64,000 nt of DNA from Gammaproteobacteria bacterium (GCA_013151645.1 JAADHU010000028.1:205067-269066), one strand, 5' to 3'; positions 24,452-34,563 are shown, counted from the stretch's first letter. Translations and numbers: made by a program. The notes: generated by a model from the sequence alone, not told the origin.

Positions 24452-25726
24452 ATGAAGAACAGAACCTTGGCCATCGCCTTATGTTTGCTTGTCAGCACTG
24501 CCGCGACAGCGCAGGGCCTCGTTTACGTTAAGGCAGGCCATATGGTCGATGTCGTCGACGGCAAAATGCGCGCCGATCAGACAATCGTGATTCGAGGCGA
24601 CCGTATTGAGCGAGTCGCTTCGACATCCAGTATTGACATTCCAGCGGGTGCTCGTGTCATTGATCTCGGCAATGCAACGGTGCTCCCGGGTCTCATTGAT
24701 ATGCACGTGCACCTGACCGGAGATCCTGACGCCCAGGGCTACGCAAACCTGGCCGCTTCAGTACCCCGCAATGCGCTGTACGGAGCTGCCAATGGCCGCC
24801 GAACAATGAACGCGGGCTTTACGACGGTACGCAATGTCGGCGCTGGCGGCTACGCGGACGTGGCGTTACGCGATGCGATCAACAACGGTGACGTGGTGGG
24901 ACCGCGTATGCGGGTCGCTGCGCATTCACTCGGCATCACCGGCGGTCATTGCGACAACAATTTCCTGCCTGCCGAATACGCTGTGTCCTCCGGCGGCGTC
25001 GCCGACGGGCCTTGGGAGATTCGCAAGAAAGTCAGGGAGAACGTCAAGTATGGCGCAGACCTGACTAAATTTTGCGCCACCGGCGGCGTGCTCTCCAAAG
25101 GTACTACCGTCGGTGCGCAGCAGTACACACTCGAAGAAATGATAGCGATTGTTAGTGAGTCCCATCAGCGCGACCGAAAAGTCGCCGCCCATGCGCATGG
25201 CACGGAAGGCATCATCGCGGCCATTCGGGCCGGCGTAGACTCCGTCGAGCACGCAAGCCTGATCGATGATGAAGGCATTCGCCTCGCAAAAGCCAACGGT
25301 ACGTTTCTGGTGATGGATGTCTACGTCGACACCTACATTCTCGAAATGGGTGAGGCGGCCGGTTTTCTGCCGGAATCGCTCGAAAAGGAGCGACAGGTGG
25401 GCCAGGCACAGAGAAATAATTTCCGGAAAGCGCATGCGGCCGGTGTTCGCATGGCGTTCGGAACCGATGCTGGCGTTTATCCGCACGGCAACAACGGCAA
25501 ACAGTTTGCTTACATGGTGCAGTACGGTATGACCCCGATGGAGGCCATCCAGGCGGCAACGGTGAATGCCGCGGAACTGCTCGGCTGGCCCGGTGATGTC
25601 GGCGCAATCGAGTCCGGCTCGTACGCGGACCTGATCGCGGTACGGGGAAATCCACTCGAAGACATCCGCGAACTCGAGGATGTTCGATTTGTGATGAAGG
25701 GCGGAGAAGTCTTCAAGCAGTGGTGA
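24452..25726 (+). CDS. exported metal-dependent amidohydrolase
   Basis: A 424-residue enzyme of the amidohydrolase superfamily (imidazolonepropionase-like group). A signal peptide is seen at residues 1-21 (ALCLLVSTAATAQG). The beta-barrel metal ligands include His-x-His in GLIDMHVHLTG, a likely carboxylated lysine region around YGADLTKFCATGG, His in AAHAHGTEG and SVEHASL, and the Asp of FGTDAGVYPHG. The ATG at 24452 has GAGG upstream and directly precedes the signal peptide. The M28-type peptidase gene starts 10 bp later, so they form an operon. A peptidase or amidase-like activity on small periplasmic compounds is likely. Confidence 0.9.
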   Translation: MKNRTLAIALCLLVSTAATAQGLVYVKAGHMVDVVDGKMRADQTIVIRGDRIERVASTSSIDIPAGARVIDLGNATVLPGLIDMHVHLTGDPDAQGYANLAASVPRNALYGAANGRRTMNAGFTTVRNVGAGGYADVALRDAINNGDVVGPRMRVAAHSLGITGGHCDNNFLPAEYAVSSGGVADGPWEIRKKVRENVKYGADLTKFCATGGVLSKGTTVGAQQYTLEEMIAIVSESHQRDRKVAAHAHGTEGIIAAIRAGVDSVEHASLIDDEGIRLAKANGTFLVMDVYVDTYILEMGEAAGFLPESLEKERQVGQAQRNNFRKAHAAGVRMAFGTDAGVYPHGNNGKQFAYMVQYGMTPMEAIQAATVNAAELLGWPGDVGAIESGSYADLIAVRGNPLEDIRELEDVRFVMKGGEVFKQW

Positions 25727-25736
25727 GGTAACAAGA

Positions 25737-27503
25737 ATGAATAGCAAAACAGGCACGGTATTCCTGCTCGCATCCTTATTGTCCATCACGGCCGATTCCG
25801 TGTGTGCCCAGGAGACTTCGCGGGAAGAGATTAACGAAACGCTGGATCTGTTTGCGACGCTTGATCGTATTTCCGGTGGCGAGGACGAACGAACTGCCAA
25901 TGCCTATCTTCGCCGCAAGCTCAGTGAGTACGGTGTCGCTTTCGACTCCTACGACATCGAGCTTTTCCTGAGCCGGCCAATCGATGCGGGCGTCCAGGTG
26001 CTCGGACCGGACAGCCGTGTGTTTGATGCGATCAATCATGCGTTCTCACGTTCGACACCCGTCGAAGGGGTCGAGGGTGAACTCATCTATATCGGCCGGA
26101 ACATGACCGCCGACCCATTCGATGCGCCGTTAATTGACTACGAAGAGATCGACGTGCGTGGCAAGATCGTGCTGGACGACGGTTACCCGGCACCGTATCG
26201 CGCATGGGCAACTGAGCAGGCTGGCGCGCTCGCGCAGATTTTCATAAATCCCGACAACCAGCTGCACAATATGACGGTGACGACGGTGTGGGGTGCTCCG
26301 ACACCGGAAACCAGGCACCGGATACCGAATAACCCGATCGTTGCGTTGAAGCGGCCGGACGGCGATGGGCTGAGAGAGCGGTTGCAATCCGGCGAGAAAA
26401 TTCACGTACGAGTGACAGGACAGGTCGATACGCGCTGGGTGCCCACAGAGCTGGTCGTCGCACGGATCGAGGGAACGGACGAGCCGGATAAATTCGTACT
26501 CGTCGGCGGACATCTGGATTCGTGGCACGAGGGCGTAACAGACAACGCAACCGGCAATGCGGCAATGCTGGAAATGGCGCGCTTGCTCCAGCAACATCGT
26601 GGCAAGCTGCGCCGCAGTGTGCGCCTCGCCTGGTGGACGGGACATTCACCGGGACGTTATGCCGGATCGAGCTGGTACGCGGATCATTTCTACGCGGACC
26701 TGAGCCGTGGTGCGGTGGCCTATGTCAACGTCGATTCGCCCGGGACCCGAAGCGGCACGCTTTACCGCGGAACTAACATGGCGGAGCTGGAAGACGTCAA
26801 TCTTGCAGTAATTAAAGCAATGACAGGCCAGGAACTGGAGAGAACCGGCAGGCCGGGAAAAACAGCCGACGAAGCATTTGTTGGCATAGGCGTGTCGAGC
26901 ATGCGCATGTCAAAGGCAATTCCGGCCGGTTCCTCTGATCGGGGCACCGCGGATGGAAGCGGCGGGTCCTGGTGGTGGCATGCACGCACTGACAGCCGCG
27001 ACAAAGCCGACACCAACCTGTTAATGAAAGACGTCGAGCTGCTGGTAGCGATGGTGAACCGACTAGCATCGCCTGCGATCATTCCCTATGACTACGCCGA
27101 TACGGCTGACGAGATGCTCGAAAAACTCCACGCGATCGAAAAGTATGACACCAGCAGGCTGGTTGCCGCCGTCAGGAGTTTTCGCACGAGAGCCCTGCGT
27201 CTCACGAAGGTCAATGAAAGTGCAGTATCGGACCCGATAGCGTGGAACACGGGCTTGCTTCGCATTGGCCGCGCATTGAACTCCGTCTACTACAGTACAT
27301 CCGGCCCATACGACCAGGACAGCAATGAATTGATACCAAGATTCCCCGGTATCGCACGCGCGGCCGAACTCAGCGAACTGGCCCCGGATTCCGACGATGT
27401 CCGATTCCTGGGTGTCCGTCTTTTGCGTGAGGAAAACAGAATCATGGAAGGGATTCAAACGGCAATCGACACGGCCGATTCGCTGTTGGCAATTTCGGAC
27501 TAG
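25737..27503 (+). CDS. exported M28-family peptidase with altered active site
   Basis: A 588-residue protein with a signal peptide (1-24, ending VCA), a PA-like insert (about 90-225) and an M28 zinc-peptidase domain from about 235. The metal-binding segment GGHLDSWHEGVTDNATGNA is present. In standard M28 enzymes the next strand ends in Gly-Glu-Glu, which gives the general base and a zinc ligand; here the corresponding stretch is WWTGHSPGRYAGS, with His-Ser in place of Glu-Glu. Either this is a divergent subgroup with another base or it is not a classical aminopeptidase. About 150 C-terminal residues extend beyond the core. It is coupled to the upstream amidohydrolase. Confidence 0.85.
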   Translation: MNSKTGTVFLLASLLSITADSVCAQETSREEINETLDLFATLDRISGGEDERTANAYLRRKLSEYGVAFDSYDIELFLSRPIDAGVQVLGPDSRVFDAINHAFSRSTPVEGVEGELIYIGRNMTADPFDAPLIDYEEIDVRGKIVLDDGYPAPYRAWATEQAGALAQIFINPDNQLHNMTVTTVWGAPTPETRHRIPNNPIVALKRPDGDGLRERLQSGEKIHVRVTGQVDTRWVPTELVVARIEGTDEPDKFVLVGGHLDSWHEGVTDNATGNAAMLEMARLLQQHRGKLRRSVRLAWWTGHSPGRYAGSSWYADHFYADLSRGAVAYVNVDSPGTRSGTLYRGTNMAELEDVNLAVIKAMTGQELERTGRPGKTADEAFVGIGVSSMRMSKAIPAGSSDRGTADGSGGSWWWHARTDSRDKADTNLLMKDVELLVAMVNRLASPAIIPYDYADTADEMLEKLHAIEKYDTSRLVAAVRSFRTRALRLTKVNESAVSDPIAWNTGLLRIGRALNSVYYSTSGPYDQDSNELIPRFPGIARAAELSELAPDSDDVRFLGVRLLREENRIMEGIQTAIDTADSLLAISD

Positions 27504-27526
27504 AGCCGCACCCTCTTCGCAGGCTG

Positions 27527-28900
27527 CTAGAAAGCGTGGCCGATTTCAGTGACCGGTCCGTAGGCCGCCCGTTCCGCATACCAGACACCGCCGTCCTTGA
27601 TGACGATATCGACGTAGTCCAGCACTTCGATGTTACGCAACGGGTTGCCATCGACAATGATGATGTCGGCCAGCTTGCCGGGCTCGATTGTTCCCAGTTC
27701 ATCGAACTGACCGAGAATTTCCGCATTGGTCTTTGTCGCCGCTGAAATCACCTGGATTGGCGTCATGCCACTGTCGACCAGTGCGGACATTTCACGCCAC
27801 ATCGCTTCGGTGTGCATGTTCAACGGACTCGCCGCATCGGTGCCAACACCCATGTATGCACCGGCTTCGATGAACTGGCTGGCTGATTTTTCGGCATTGC
27901 GTGTTTCCTGACCAATGCCGTGCATGTAGGACAAGCGGTGAAAATTTTCGAATGATGAGATGAATTCTTTGTAGATGTCTGCCGGCATATCCTTTTTGTA
28001 AACCGGATCATACAGGCGCTCGGGAAACGCAACGGTCGCCGGGTAGACCCAGATCCGATGTGCAATGGTTTGCACGACAGGAATGTTCTTGTGCGCTATT
28101 TCCGACAGCAACGCATCGTCGTAGGGCGGATTACGTGCCGACCCGACGTGCTGAAAGACATCCACACCGGCGTCGATGGCATAACGAATTGCGACGGGAT
28201 CGTATAAATGCGCATGCACTTTGACACCGGTTTTGTGCGCTTCATTCACTACCGCAACATAGTCTTCTTTAGTCAGTCCAACCCAGACCTTGATGACATC
28301 GGAACCGCGCTCGATCAGCTCTCTCGTTCGTTGTGCGGCCTCACGGGGAGACTTGATGATGATTTCATATTCATCCGGAACGGTGTCATAGTCGAGACGT
28401 GTAATCCACGGGCCTGATACCGTCAGTCGCGGCCCCGGAATCTCACCGCGCCGAATACGTTCGCGAAACTCGAGAATCTGAAACGGTGCGCCGAGATCGA
28501 GTCCGCTGGTTACGCCGGCACGCATCATCTGTTTCGCTGCGATCGTCATGAACTCGTCAATACGTTCCATGCCACCCATGAACTCGTAATACCGTTCGTA
28601 AGATCCGTGGCCAGTGAGATCGATATGCATATGCGCGTCGATGAGCCCCGGCATGACCGTTTTGCCGCCGGCATCGATGATCACGGCGTTATCGGGAATC
28701 ACCGTATTGTGCTTCTGGCCAACAGCCGTTATCCGCCCGTTTTCGAAGACGACGACAGAGTGATGAATGGGCTCCGCCTCGTAGCCGTCGAGCAGCATGC
28801 CGCCAACAATTGCGACCGGTACATCGGGCCGCAGAACTTCCTGCGCTGACGATACGTTAGTGGTGAAAATGAGAAAGAGAAAAATCGGTTTGAATTTCAT
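27527..28900 (-). CDS. exported metal-dependent amidohydrolase
   Basis: A 457-residue amidohydrolase with a signal peptide (MKFKPIFLFLIFTTNVSSAQE). Conserved features are GLIDAHMHIDL (His-x-His metal ligands), VKVHAHLYDP and DVFQHVGSA (further His ligands), and GVGTDAASP (Asp). The frame is open to 28927, but the ATG at 28900 begins the signal peptide directly and is preferred. It belongs to the same superfamily as the gene at 24452 but is clearly different in sequence. It converges with the M28 peptidase gene. Together they suggest periplasmic hydrolysis of amide-containing compounds. Confidence 0.9.
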   Translation of the reverse strand: MKFKPIFLFLIFTTNVSSAQEVLRPDVPVAIVGGMLLDGYEAEPIHHSVVVFENGRITAVGQKHNTVIPDNAVIIDAGGKTVMPGLIDAHMHIDLTGHGSYERYYEFMGGMERIDEFMTIAAKQMMRAGVTSGLDLGAPFQILEFRERIRRGEIPGPRLTVSGPWITRLDYDTVPDEYEIIIKSPREAAQRTRELIERGSDVIKVWVGLTKEDYVAVVNEAHKTGVKVHAHLYDPVAIRYAIDAGVDVFQHVGSARNPPYDDALLSEIAHKNIPVVQTIAHRIWVYPATVAFPERLYDPVYKKDMPADIYKEFISSFENFHRLSYMHGIGQETRNAEKSASQFIEAGAYMGVGTDAASPLNMHTEAMWREMSALVDSGMTPIQVISAATKTNAEILGQFDELGTIEPGKLADIIIVDGNPLRNIEVLDYVDIVIKDGGVWYAERAAYGPVTEIGHAF

Positions 28901-28988
28901 AGTCGCAGCCCGTTCGTTTTCTGCCATTGTAGCTGTCTTCCAGCACTTTGCGAAAGAACGTCATCCGCAGCGAAGCACTGGCAAAGTC

Positions 28989-30599
28989 TTACGCGACGAT
29001 TCCCTGCCGGCCAAGAACTTGCTTAACGCGGTCAAGCTGCTTGCTGTAGTTTTTCCACTTGTGGATAGACGAACTGTAAATCGGACTGCGAACCTCAACA
29101 GCGCTGGCGGTAGTGGCGACCGTATTGAGCTCGTGAAAGGACATGCATTGATCTTCCCATTCCAGGTCGCAGTAGGCCAGTAGCTTTCTTGTCTCCGTTT
29201 CCTGATCGTGAACCAGGTCTTCATAGCAGATATTCAGAATTCGGCCAGGAAGAACTTCATTCCAGTGTTTCATCAGGCGGTCGTAAGCAACATAGTAGCG
29301 ACTCAGGTCATCGAGATCGTAAGAAAACGGATAGGCTGCCTTGAAAATCATTTTGTACATCGAATAACAGGCATCCATAGGATGCCGATAAACGTGAATT
29401 ATCTTTGAATGCGGTAGAGCCATGTGAATCAATCCCACGTACAGGAAGTTTTGCGGCATCTTGTCCGTAAAGTGCGCTGTCTTACCGGACAGATGAGCCG
29501 TACTTTCCAGGTAGGCTTTTCCAAGGGCCGTGAAGTCCGAATCCAGCGTTGCAGTAACGAGTTCTTCGATCGGAATCTGTATCGTCCCGGCTTTCGCATA
29601 GATTGGTCGCATGAGTTCGATCGCGAAATTTTGCAACTCGCCGGCAGACGAAATACCGCTGTGACTACTCAGAATTCGTTCGACCAACGTTGAACCGGCA
29701 CGTGGAAGACCCAGAACAAAGATCGGTTCCGAAGAGTGGTAGCCGTTAGTCTTCGACAACAGGTGTTTCGAGCCAATCGCGTCGGCGATCACCTGCATCT
29801 TGTGGCAGTCCCGCTCAACGTCATAGCGCATATTTTTCCGCCGACAGTTCGCACCGCGTTTCAGATAATTGAAAGACCGATCCCACTGCTGCAGATCTTC
29901 AAGTTCTTTGGCAAGCGCATAACAAAGCAGCATTTCATCTCGCCAGCCAAACGAGCCGGCATGGAGCAAGGCTTCCATTTCCTCAACATGGTTGTTGTCT
30001 GCTGTCTGGGTTCGTAAACCACTGCGGGCGTAGTATGTTTCGTAGTCTCGGGGACGATATTTGATAGTGCGGTCAAAACACTTTTCCGCAGCCTGAAACT
30101 CCCCGGAAAACCTGAGCGCGGTGCCAAGATTGTATTGGTGCGTGGCGCTATCCGGCGCTTGGTGTACCGCACTCTGGAAACATGCCAATGATTTGTCGAA
30201 GTCGCCTGTTTTGGTGTACGCAGTCCCGAGCGTTGCCATAATATCGACACTCACCGGATGGAGGCGCAGCGCCTTGTCGGCACAGGACCTTGCTTCCTCA
30301 TACATCCGGAGAACAGCCAGTGTATTGGCCTTGTGAGCAAGAATACCAGCACTGTTGGTATCGAGTCGTTCTGCGATTTCTATATATACGAGAGCTTGCT
30401 TGAAGTCGTTCGCGGTAGTGGCAACAGCGGCTCTCAGTGACCAAGCAGCAGCCGACTCCGGAAAACGGTCCGCCAGCGCGGCAGCCAAATCTCGTGCATT
30501 GCCGAGGTTTCCGGATTGCAACTCGCGTGTGGCATCGGCGTAAGTCGACGATGCGCGGGCATTGCAATCGGCAACTCTGGTCAGCTCGCCGTTAACCAT
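28989..30599 (-). CDS. TPR-sulfotransferase fusion protein
   Basis: A 536-residue protein with an N-terminal block of tetratricopeptide repeats (about 15-260) and a C-terminal sulfotransferase domain. The 5'-phosphosulfate loop is FVLGLPRAGSTLVERIL (about 293-309) and the 3'-phosphate binding segment is VYRHPMDACYSMYK (about 400-415), so it should use PAPS. The family is common in marine proteobacteria and may sulfate proteins or glycans; the substrate here is unknown. There is no signal peptide. It lies between a TonB-dependent receptor and an amidohydrolase on the same strand. Confidence 0.88.
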   Translation of the reverse strand: MVNGELTRVADCNARASSTYADATRELQSGNLGNARDLAAALADRFPESAAAWSLRAAVATTANDFKQALVYIEIAERLDTNSAGILAHKANTLAVLRMYEEARSCADKALRLHPVSVDIMATLGTAYTKTGDFDKSLACFQSAVHQAPDSATHQYNLGTALRFSGEFQAAEKCFDRTIKYRPRDYETYYARSGLRTQTADNNHVEEMEALLHAGSFGWRDEMLLCYALAKELEDLQQWDRSFNYLKRGANCRRKNMRYDVERDCHKMQVIADAIGSKHLLSKTNGYHSSEPIFVLGLPRAGSTLVERILSSHSGISSAGELQNFAIELMRPIYAKAGTIQIPIEELVTATLDSDFTALGKAYLESTAHLSGKTAHFTDKMPQNFLYVGLIHMALPHSKIIHVYRHPMDACYSMYKMIFKAAYPFSYDLDDLSRYYVAYDRLMKHWNEVLPGRILNICYEDLVHDQETETRKLLAYCDLEWEDQCMSFHELNTVATTASAVEVRSPIYSSSIHKWKNYSKQLDRVKQVLGRQGIVA

Positions 30600-30659
30600 C
30601 GTTTGTGACCTTTGGCGACGCGTTTTATCCGTTTAAAGACACGACCCTGTGCTTCGAAA

Positions 30660-33092
30660 TCATTGCGTGTGATACGTAAATCGAATTCCATAGCTACGCG
30701 GACGTGTGACAAAATAGAACTGACCGACAGGACCGTTTCGTGCCGCTGGAATGCCACCCGTCACGCCCAATTCATTGAAGACGTTATCGACAAAACCGGT
30801 AACTGACCATGATTCCGAGGATGCATAGAACGTTGCCGATGCATCCCAGATCGAGAAACCATCGATTTCGAAGAAGCGGATTCCCTGAAAGCTTGAATCT
30901 GCCTTACTGCGATAGAAACCGTTGAGGTGATAGTTAACACTGGAAAATGGTCCACCTGTCATTGGCTGGCTGTAATCGAGCGTCAAGCTTGCCATGTTTT
31001 TAGGCACGCCGGGCAATGAATCGCCGTCACTCCCTATACTACCGTCAGGAGCCGCAAAATCGGCAGTCAATTCTGCGCTTGTATAGGCATAGCCAAAGGT
31101 ATATCTCAGCTTTTCGCCAAGTGTACCGTAGGCCTCCAGTTCGAATCCCATGGTGCGCGCACCTGCTCCGTTAACCACGGCAGGATTGCCGAAGGGAGTA
31201 AATGTATCAATCTGCGGATTTTCCCAGTCGATGAAAAAGCCGGCAACCGTGTATTGCATGCGGTCATTCAGGTTGCCTTTGATTCCCGCCTCCCAATTTT
31301 GCGCACTATCGGGCTGAAAAGTCAGTAGCTCGGGCGGATCGGGAAAGAAAGGGTGATTCAGTAGTGCAATATTAGCGCCGCCGCGACGATACCCTTCGAC
31401 CCAGGTGCCGTAAATCATCGTGTCATCATTAATGTTGTAAGAAGTATTCAACTTGAAAATAACATCATCATCGTCTTGCTGGACATTGAGAAGTATGGCG
31501 CCGTTCGGGTCGACGCCATCGGATGCGCAGTAGTAACCACACTGCGGCAGAAATTCGACCAGATCCTGTTCAAACTCTGACGAAAATACACGGGCACCCA
31601 GTGTTACCTGCCAATCGTCATTGAATTGGTACGATAGTTCACCAAAAACGGCCAGGTCCCGCACATCAATCTTGCGATCGAATATTGCATTGACCTCCGT
31701 ATTGTTAGCGAAAAAATAAGCAGGCGGATCGCCAGGGAGCCGCGGGAGATTATTCCATTCCGGCGCGCCGGGCACATTGTAGAGAGACAGAACTTTAGTT
31801 TGAACGTCGGAGTAAAAAGCGCCTATCAGCCAGTCAACCTTTCCGTCACTGTTTGATACAAGCCGAAACTCCTGAATCAGGCCGCTGTCGTCGGTAATGC
31901 TTTGTTCGGGTGCCACGACCCGCGGAAATGCAGAATAGTAGTAAGGTTCTACGTTGACAGCCCAGAAATCCGTGTAGTCAATGCTCTGGTCCGATTCGTT
32001 GCTGTAGTAGGACGTCGCAGACGTCAGCGTAGCGAATCCGAAGTCAATACCGACCTCCAGAGAACCAACATTGACATCACGCTCGTAGGGTTCCGGCGTT
32101 GCATGATATTCAACATAGTCGGCGCCACTGCCCGAAAACGGATTTTGTATCTGGCGCCCGTCAGACTCATCGCTTTGAAACATATAAGTCATCACAACGT
32201 CGACTGCATCGTTCGGCTGGTAGCGTATTGCTACCCGACCGTAACGGCTGTCGTTGTCGTTGATATCTTTAACCGACTGGATGATCGGCGCGGAGTTTAC
32301 GAGATCAGTCGGGTCCGCCGGCAGCGCTGCACCGGATGCGTCGAGTTGATAACGCCCGTTCGCATCAATAAAACCGCCGATTGTCTCGATACCGGCGTTG
32401 ATACGCAGCGCCCACTGATCACTTAAGGGGATATTCAGCGTACCGCTGATATCGTAACTCTGCTCGTCTGATTCGCTCGTCCAGAAAGTCCCACCGCGCA
32501 AACTCGCGGAGAAGGCCTCGTTGTCCGGCCGGTTGGTGAGAATCTTTAACGTGCCTCCCATGGAACCGGAACCGTAAATTGTGCCTTGTGGTCCGCGCAA
32601 AACTTCGACGCGTTCGATATCGTTAAATTTCAGCGGAAAGAAAACCGGCGTTTCGTTCAGATAGGTTGAAATCGGGGCGACAGCAACATTCGGAAAATCA
32701 AACGAACCGATCATTGCATTGGCATTTATGCCGCGGAGGATAATGTTCGGATTGTTGCCGCCAACCCTCGCACCCTGATCGAGGTAGGCGACACCAGGCA
32801 CCAGGCGCAATAAATCACCGAGATCAGCGACGCCGGCCCGTTCAAGGTCATCGGCCGACACGGCACTGATGTTATAGGGAATGTCCTGAATGGATTTCGC
32901 GCGCCGGGTCGCGGTCACGATAATTTCGTCCAGAGCCTCCTGGGCGAACGCCGGCCCGGATTGCACGCCAAGCGCACTCATCGCAGCAACGGCGGCAAAA
33001 CCACCGGTATTGCGTGCAGACTTTGCTGGTTTTCGTCGGATTCGACGCGCTTTCTGGTGTTTGGGTTTGCTGTTCCTTATTCGTTTCGACAT
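30660..33092 (-). CDS. TonB-dependent outer-membrane receptor
   Basis: A receptor of 810 residues. After a long basic N-terminus and a signal sequence ending PAFAQ, the plug domain starts with a TonB-box-like EALDEIIVTATRRAKS and continues LLRLVPGVAYLD and RIEVLRGPQGTIYGSGSMGG in the standard order. The rest has alternating barrel strands and ends in an aromatic strand (SYGIRFTYHTQ). The ATG at 33092, preceded by a G-rich tract, is chosen over one at 33113. The ligand is unknown: no iron-siderophore genes are nearby, but exported amidohydrolases and a peptidase are. A TetR regulator lies upstream. Confidence 0.93.
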   Translation of the reverse strand: MSKRIRNSKPKHQKARRIRRKPAKSARNTGGFAAVAAMSALGVQSGPAFAQEALDEIIVTATRRAKSIQDIPYNISAVSADDLERAGVADLGDLLRLVPGVAYLDQGARVGGNNPNIILRGINANAMIGSFDFPNVAVAPISTYLNETPVFFPLKFNDIERVEVLRGPQGTIYGSGSMGGTLKILTNRPDNEAFSASLRGGTFWTSESDEQSYDISGTLNIPLSDQWALRINAGIETIGGFIDANGRYQLDASGAALPADPTDLVNSAPIIQSVKDINDNDSRYGRVAIRYQPNDAVDVVMTYMFQSDESDGRQIQNPFSGSGADYVEYHATPEPYERDVNVGSLEVGIDFGFATLTSATSYYSNESDQSIDYTDFWAVNVEPYYYSAFPRVVAPEQSITDDSGLIQEFRLVSNSDGKVDWLIGAFYSDVQTKVLSLYNVPGAPEWNNLPRLPGDPPAYFFANNTEVNAIFDRKIDVRDLAVFGELSYQFNDDWQVTLGARVFSSEFEQDLVEFLPQCGYYCASDGVDPNGAILLNVQQDDDDVIFKLNTSYNINDDTMIYGTWVEGYRRGGANIALLNHPFFPDPPELLTFQPDSAQNWEAGIKGNLNDRMQYTVAGFFIDWENPQIDTFTPFGNPAVVNGAGARTMGFELEAYGTLGEKLRYTFGYAYTSAELTADFAAPDGSIGSDGDSLPGVPKNMASLTLDYSQPMTGGPFSSVNYHLNGFYRSKADSSFQGIRFFEIDGFSIWDASATFYASSESWSVTGFVDNVFNELGVTGGIPAARNGPVGQFYFVTRPRSYGIRFTYHTQ

Positions 33093-33259
33093 CTTGCCCC
33101 CCCCTGTCCCCACATATTTATTCAGCGGTTACGCGACGCTCGCCATGCGTTCGTCATCGTTAGGTCAGATTCCAGCATAAACCGAATGATTATTCAATAT
33201 TTTTACCGGGCTGAAAGAAATCAGTGCCATCAGCCAGCTTTTATGCGGGCTGAGCGATA

Positions 33260-33943
33260 CTACGGGGCTTCTACGGCTTTGGTCATTTCCTGATTTTCAG
33301 CACGATGCGGCTCGAACAAGGCAAGAATCATGCGCTTGAGATCCGCCAGTGTCCGTTCGGCTCGTATTTGTCGCTGCGACACAATGACAATCAGTAATGT
33401 GTGACTGAGCTCCAGATAGGCACGACCCAGACGATTCAACTCGTTGTCGCTCGCCTGGAATCCCAATCGCTTGAGCATCGCCATCATCTTGGAGATTATC
33501 AGGTTGTCATGTTCCGCATCCAGGTGACGCAGCTCCGGAATAGCGCTCAACGCCAGTGCCAATGGCAGTACGGCGCGCTGATTTCGGTACACAACCAGAA
33601 GCCGCTCAACCGTTCGATCGACGAATTCTGACAACGTCATGTTGCCGATATCCATATTTTCGATTTCCTCAACGGCCCCCGTCATTTCCTCCAGCCACAT
33701 CGTTCCGAGACGATTCAAAATGGCATGTTTGTTCGGAAAATAGTGATACAGCGAACCAACGGAAATATTCAACTCCTTGGCAATCATCAACGTCGTGAGA
33801 CTGTCGATACCAACCTCTTCCAGCAATTTCGCTGTGACGTGGAGTATCTGTCGGCTACGAATTTGCGCCCTTTGCTGACGCGGGTATCTCCGTGGCTGGA
33901 GAAATTCGGACTTGATTCTGCGGCGAGATGGCGACGTTGGCAC
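33260..33943 (-). CDS. TetR family transcriptional regulator
   Basis: A 227-residue regulator with the TetR helix-turn-helix at about 27-75: ILHVTAKLLEEVGIDSLTT followed by IAKELNISVGSLYHYFPNK, the diagnostic recognition helix. The C-terminal domain (about 85-210) is the ligand-binding region and is not similar to a known specificity class. The GTG start has GGAGG closely upstream. It lies directly upstream of the TonB-dependent receptor on the same strand, 167 bp away, and probably controls it. At its upstream side begins the cassette-like region. Confidence 0.92.
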   Translation of the reverse strand: MPTSPSRRRIKSEFLQPRRYPRQQRAQIRSRQILHVTAKLLEEVGIDSLTTLMIAKELNISVGSLYHYFPNKHAILNRLGTMWLEEMTGAVEEIENMDIGNMTLSEFVDRTVERLLVVYRNQRAVLPLALALSAIPELRHLDAEHDNLIISKMMAMLKRLGFQASDNELNRLGRAYLELSHTLLIVIVSQRQIRAERTLADLKRMILALFEPHRAENQEMTKAVEAP

Positions 33944-34212
33944 GACTTCCTCCAGGAGAATGAATGACGACGCGAGCGCACCGTTCGGACGATGATCTGA
34001 ACAAGCTGAGCCGTCTATTCAGTCACACAACAACCTTGACCATGCGCGGGGTGGCACTTTACCGCCTTTAGTCCAACAAAGTACAACCCGATGCACGCCA
34101 AGTTTAACGCTATAGCAGTGGCGAATGAATATCCGACTCAGCAGCATTACATTAGGCGCTTGAAGCAGCCGTTCATCCCGGACTGGTTCATTGACCGGTG
34201 AGGACCCGCTAA

Positions 34213-34563
34213 CTAGCCGTAGAAACAGCCGAATTCATCCCGATCAACCAATTCAAGAAAGTCCTCAATTCTTCGTACTTCCGACGCCGGTTGGTAACTG
34301 TGCCACTTTAAATCGGCCCGTTGCCAAAAGACTTTCCAGACTCCACGACTCTTGACGAACGTCGTTTTCGCGACAGGTTGTTCCATTTTTTCGCCAGGAG
34401 CTCCTCGCCATACCGGCCGAATTTCGAATATTTCTACGCTCTGACCTTGTATTCGATAGCCCAGATCCAACTCCGGTCGAATATCAGGCGGTGGTCTGCG
34501 TTTATCGATGTACCGTTTGACCAGTTGCTCGCATCGCTTCGTTTCGAATTCGCTGATTGCCAT
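34213..34563 (-). CDS. DUF3024 family protein
   Basis: A 116-residue protein that fits DUF3024: FETKRCEQLVKRYIDKRRPP, then LDLGYRIQGQSVEIFEIRPVW and a tail with VKSRGVWKVFWQRADLKWHSY. The family is small, cytosolic and of unknown function, and is frequently found on integron cassettes. It lies 25 bp after the alpha/beta-hydrolase gene on the same strand. Local base composition is more AT-rich than in the neighbouring metabolic genes. Downstream (about 34101-34200) are attC-like pieces but no site good enough to list. Confidence 0.8.
   Translation of the reverse strand: MAISEFETKRCEQLVKRYIDKRRPPPDIRPELDLGYRIQGQSVEIFEIRPVWRGAPGEKMEQPVAKTTFVKSRGVWKVFWQRADLKWHSYQPASEVRRIEDFLELVDRDEFGCFYG

Noticed and set aside
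24926..25900. 324-codon minus-strand frame opposite the amidohydrolase and M28 genes.
   Set aside because: Antisense to two intact genes with signal peptides; no family features.
27516..27530. CAGGCTGCTAG at the stop of an amidohydrolase gene, like the end of the MITE-like element at 3700.
   Set aside because: Only 11 terminal bases match; there is no GTTGAAAAA continuation and no second end nearby.
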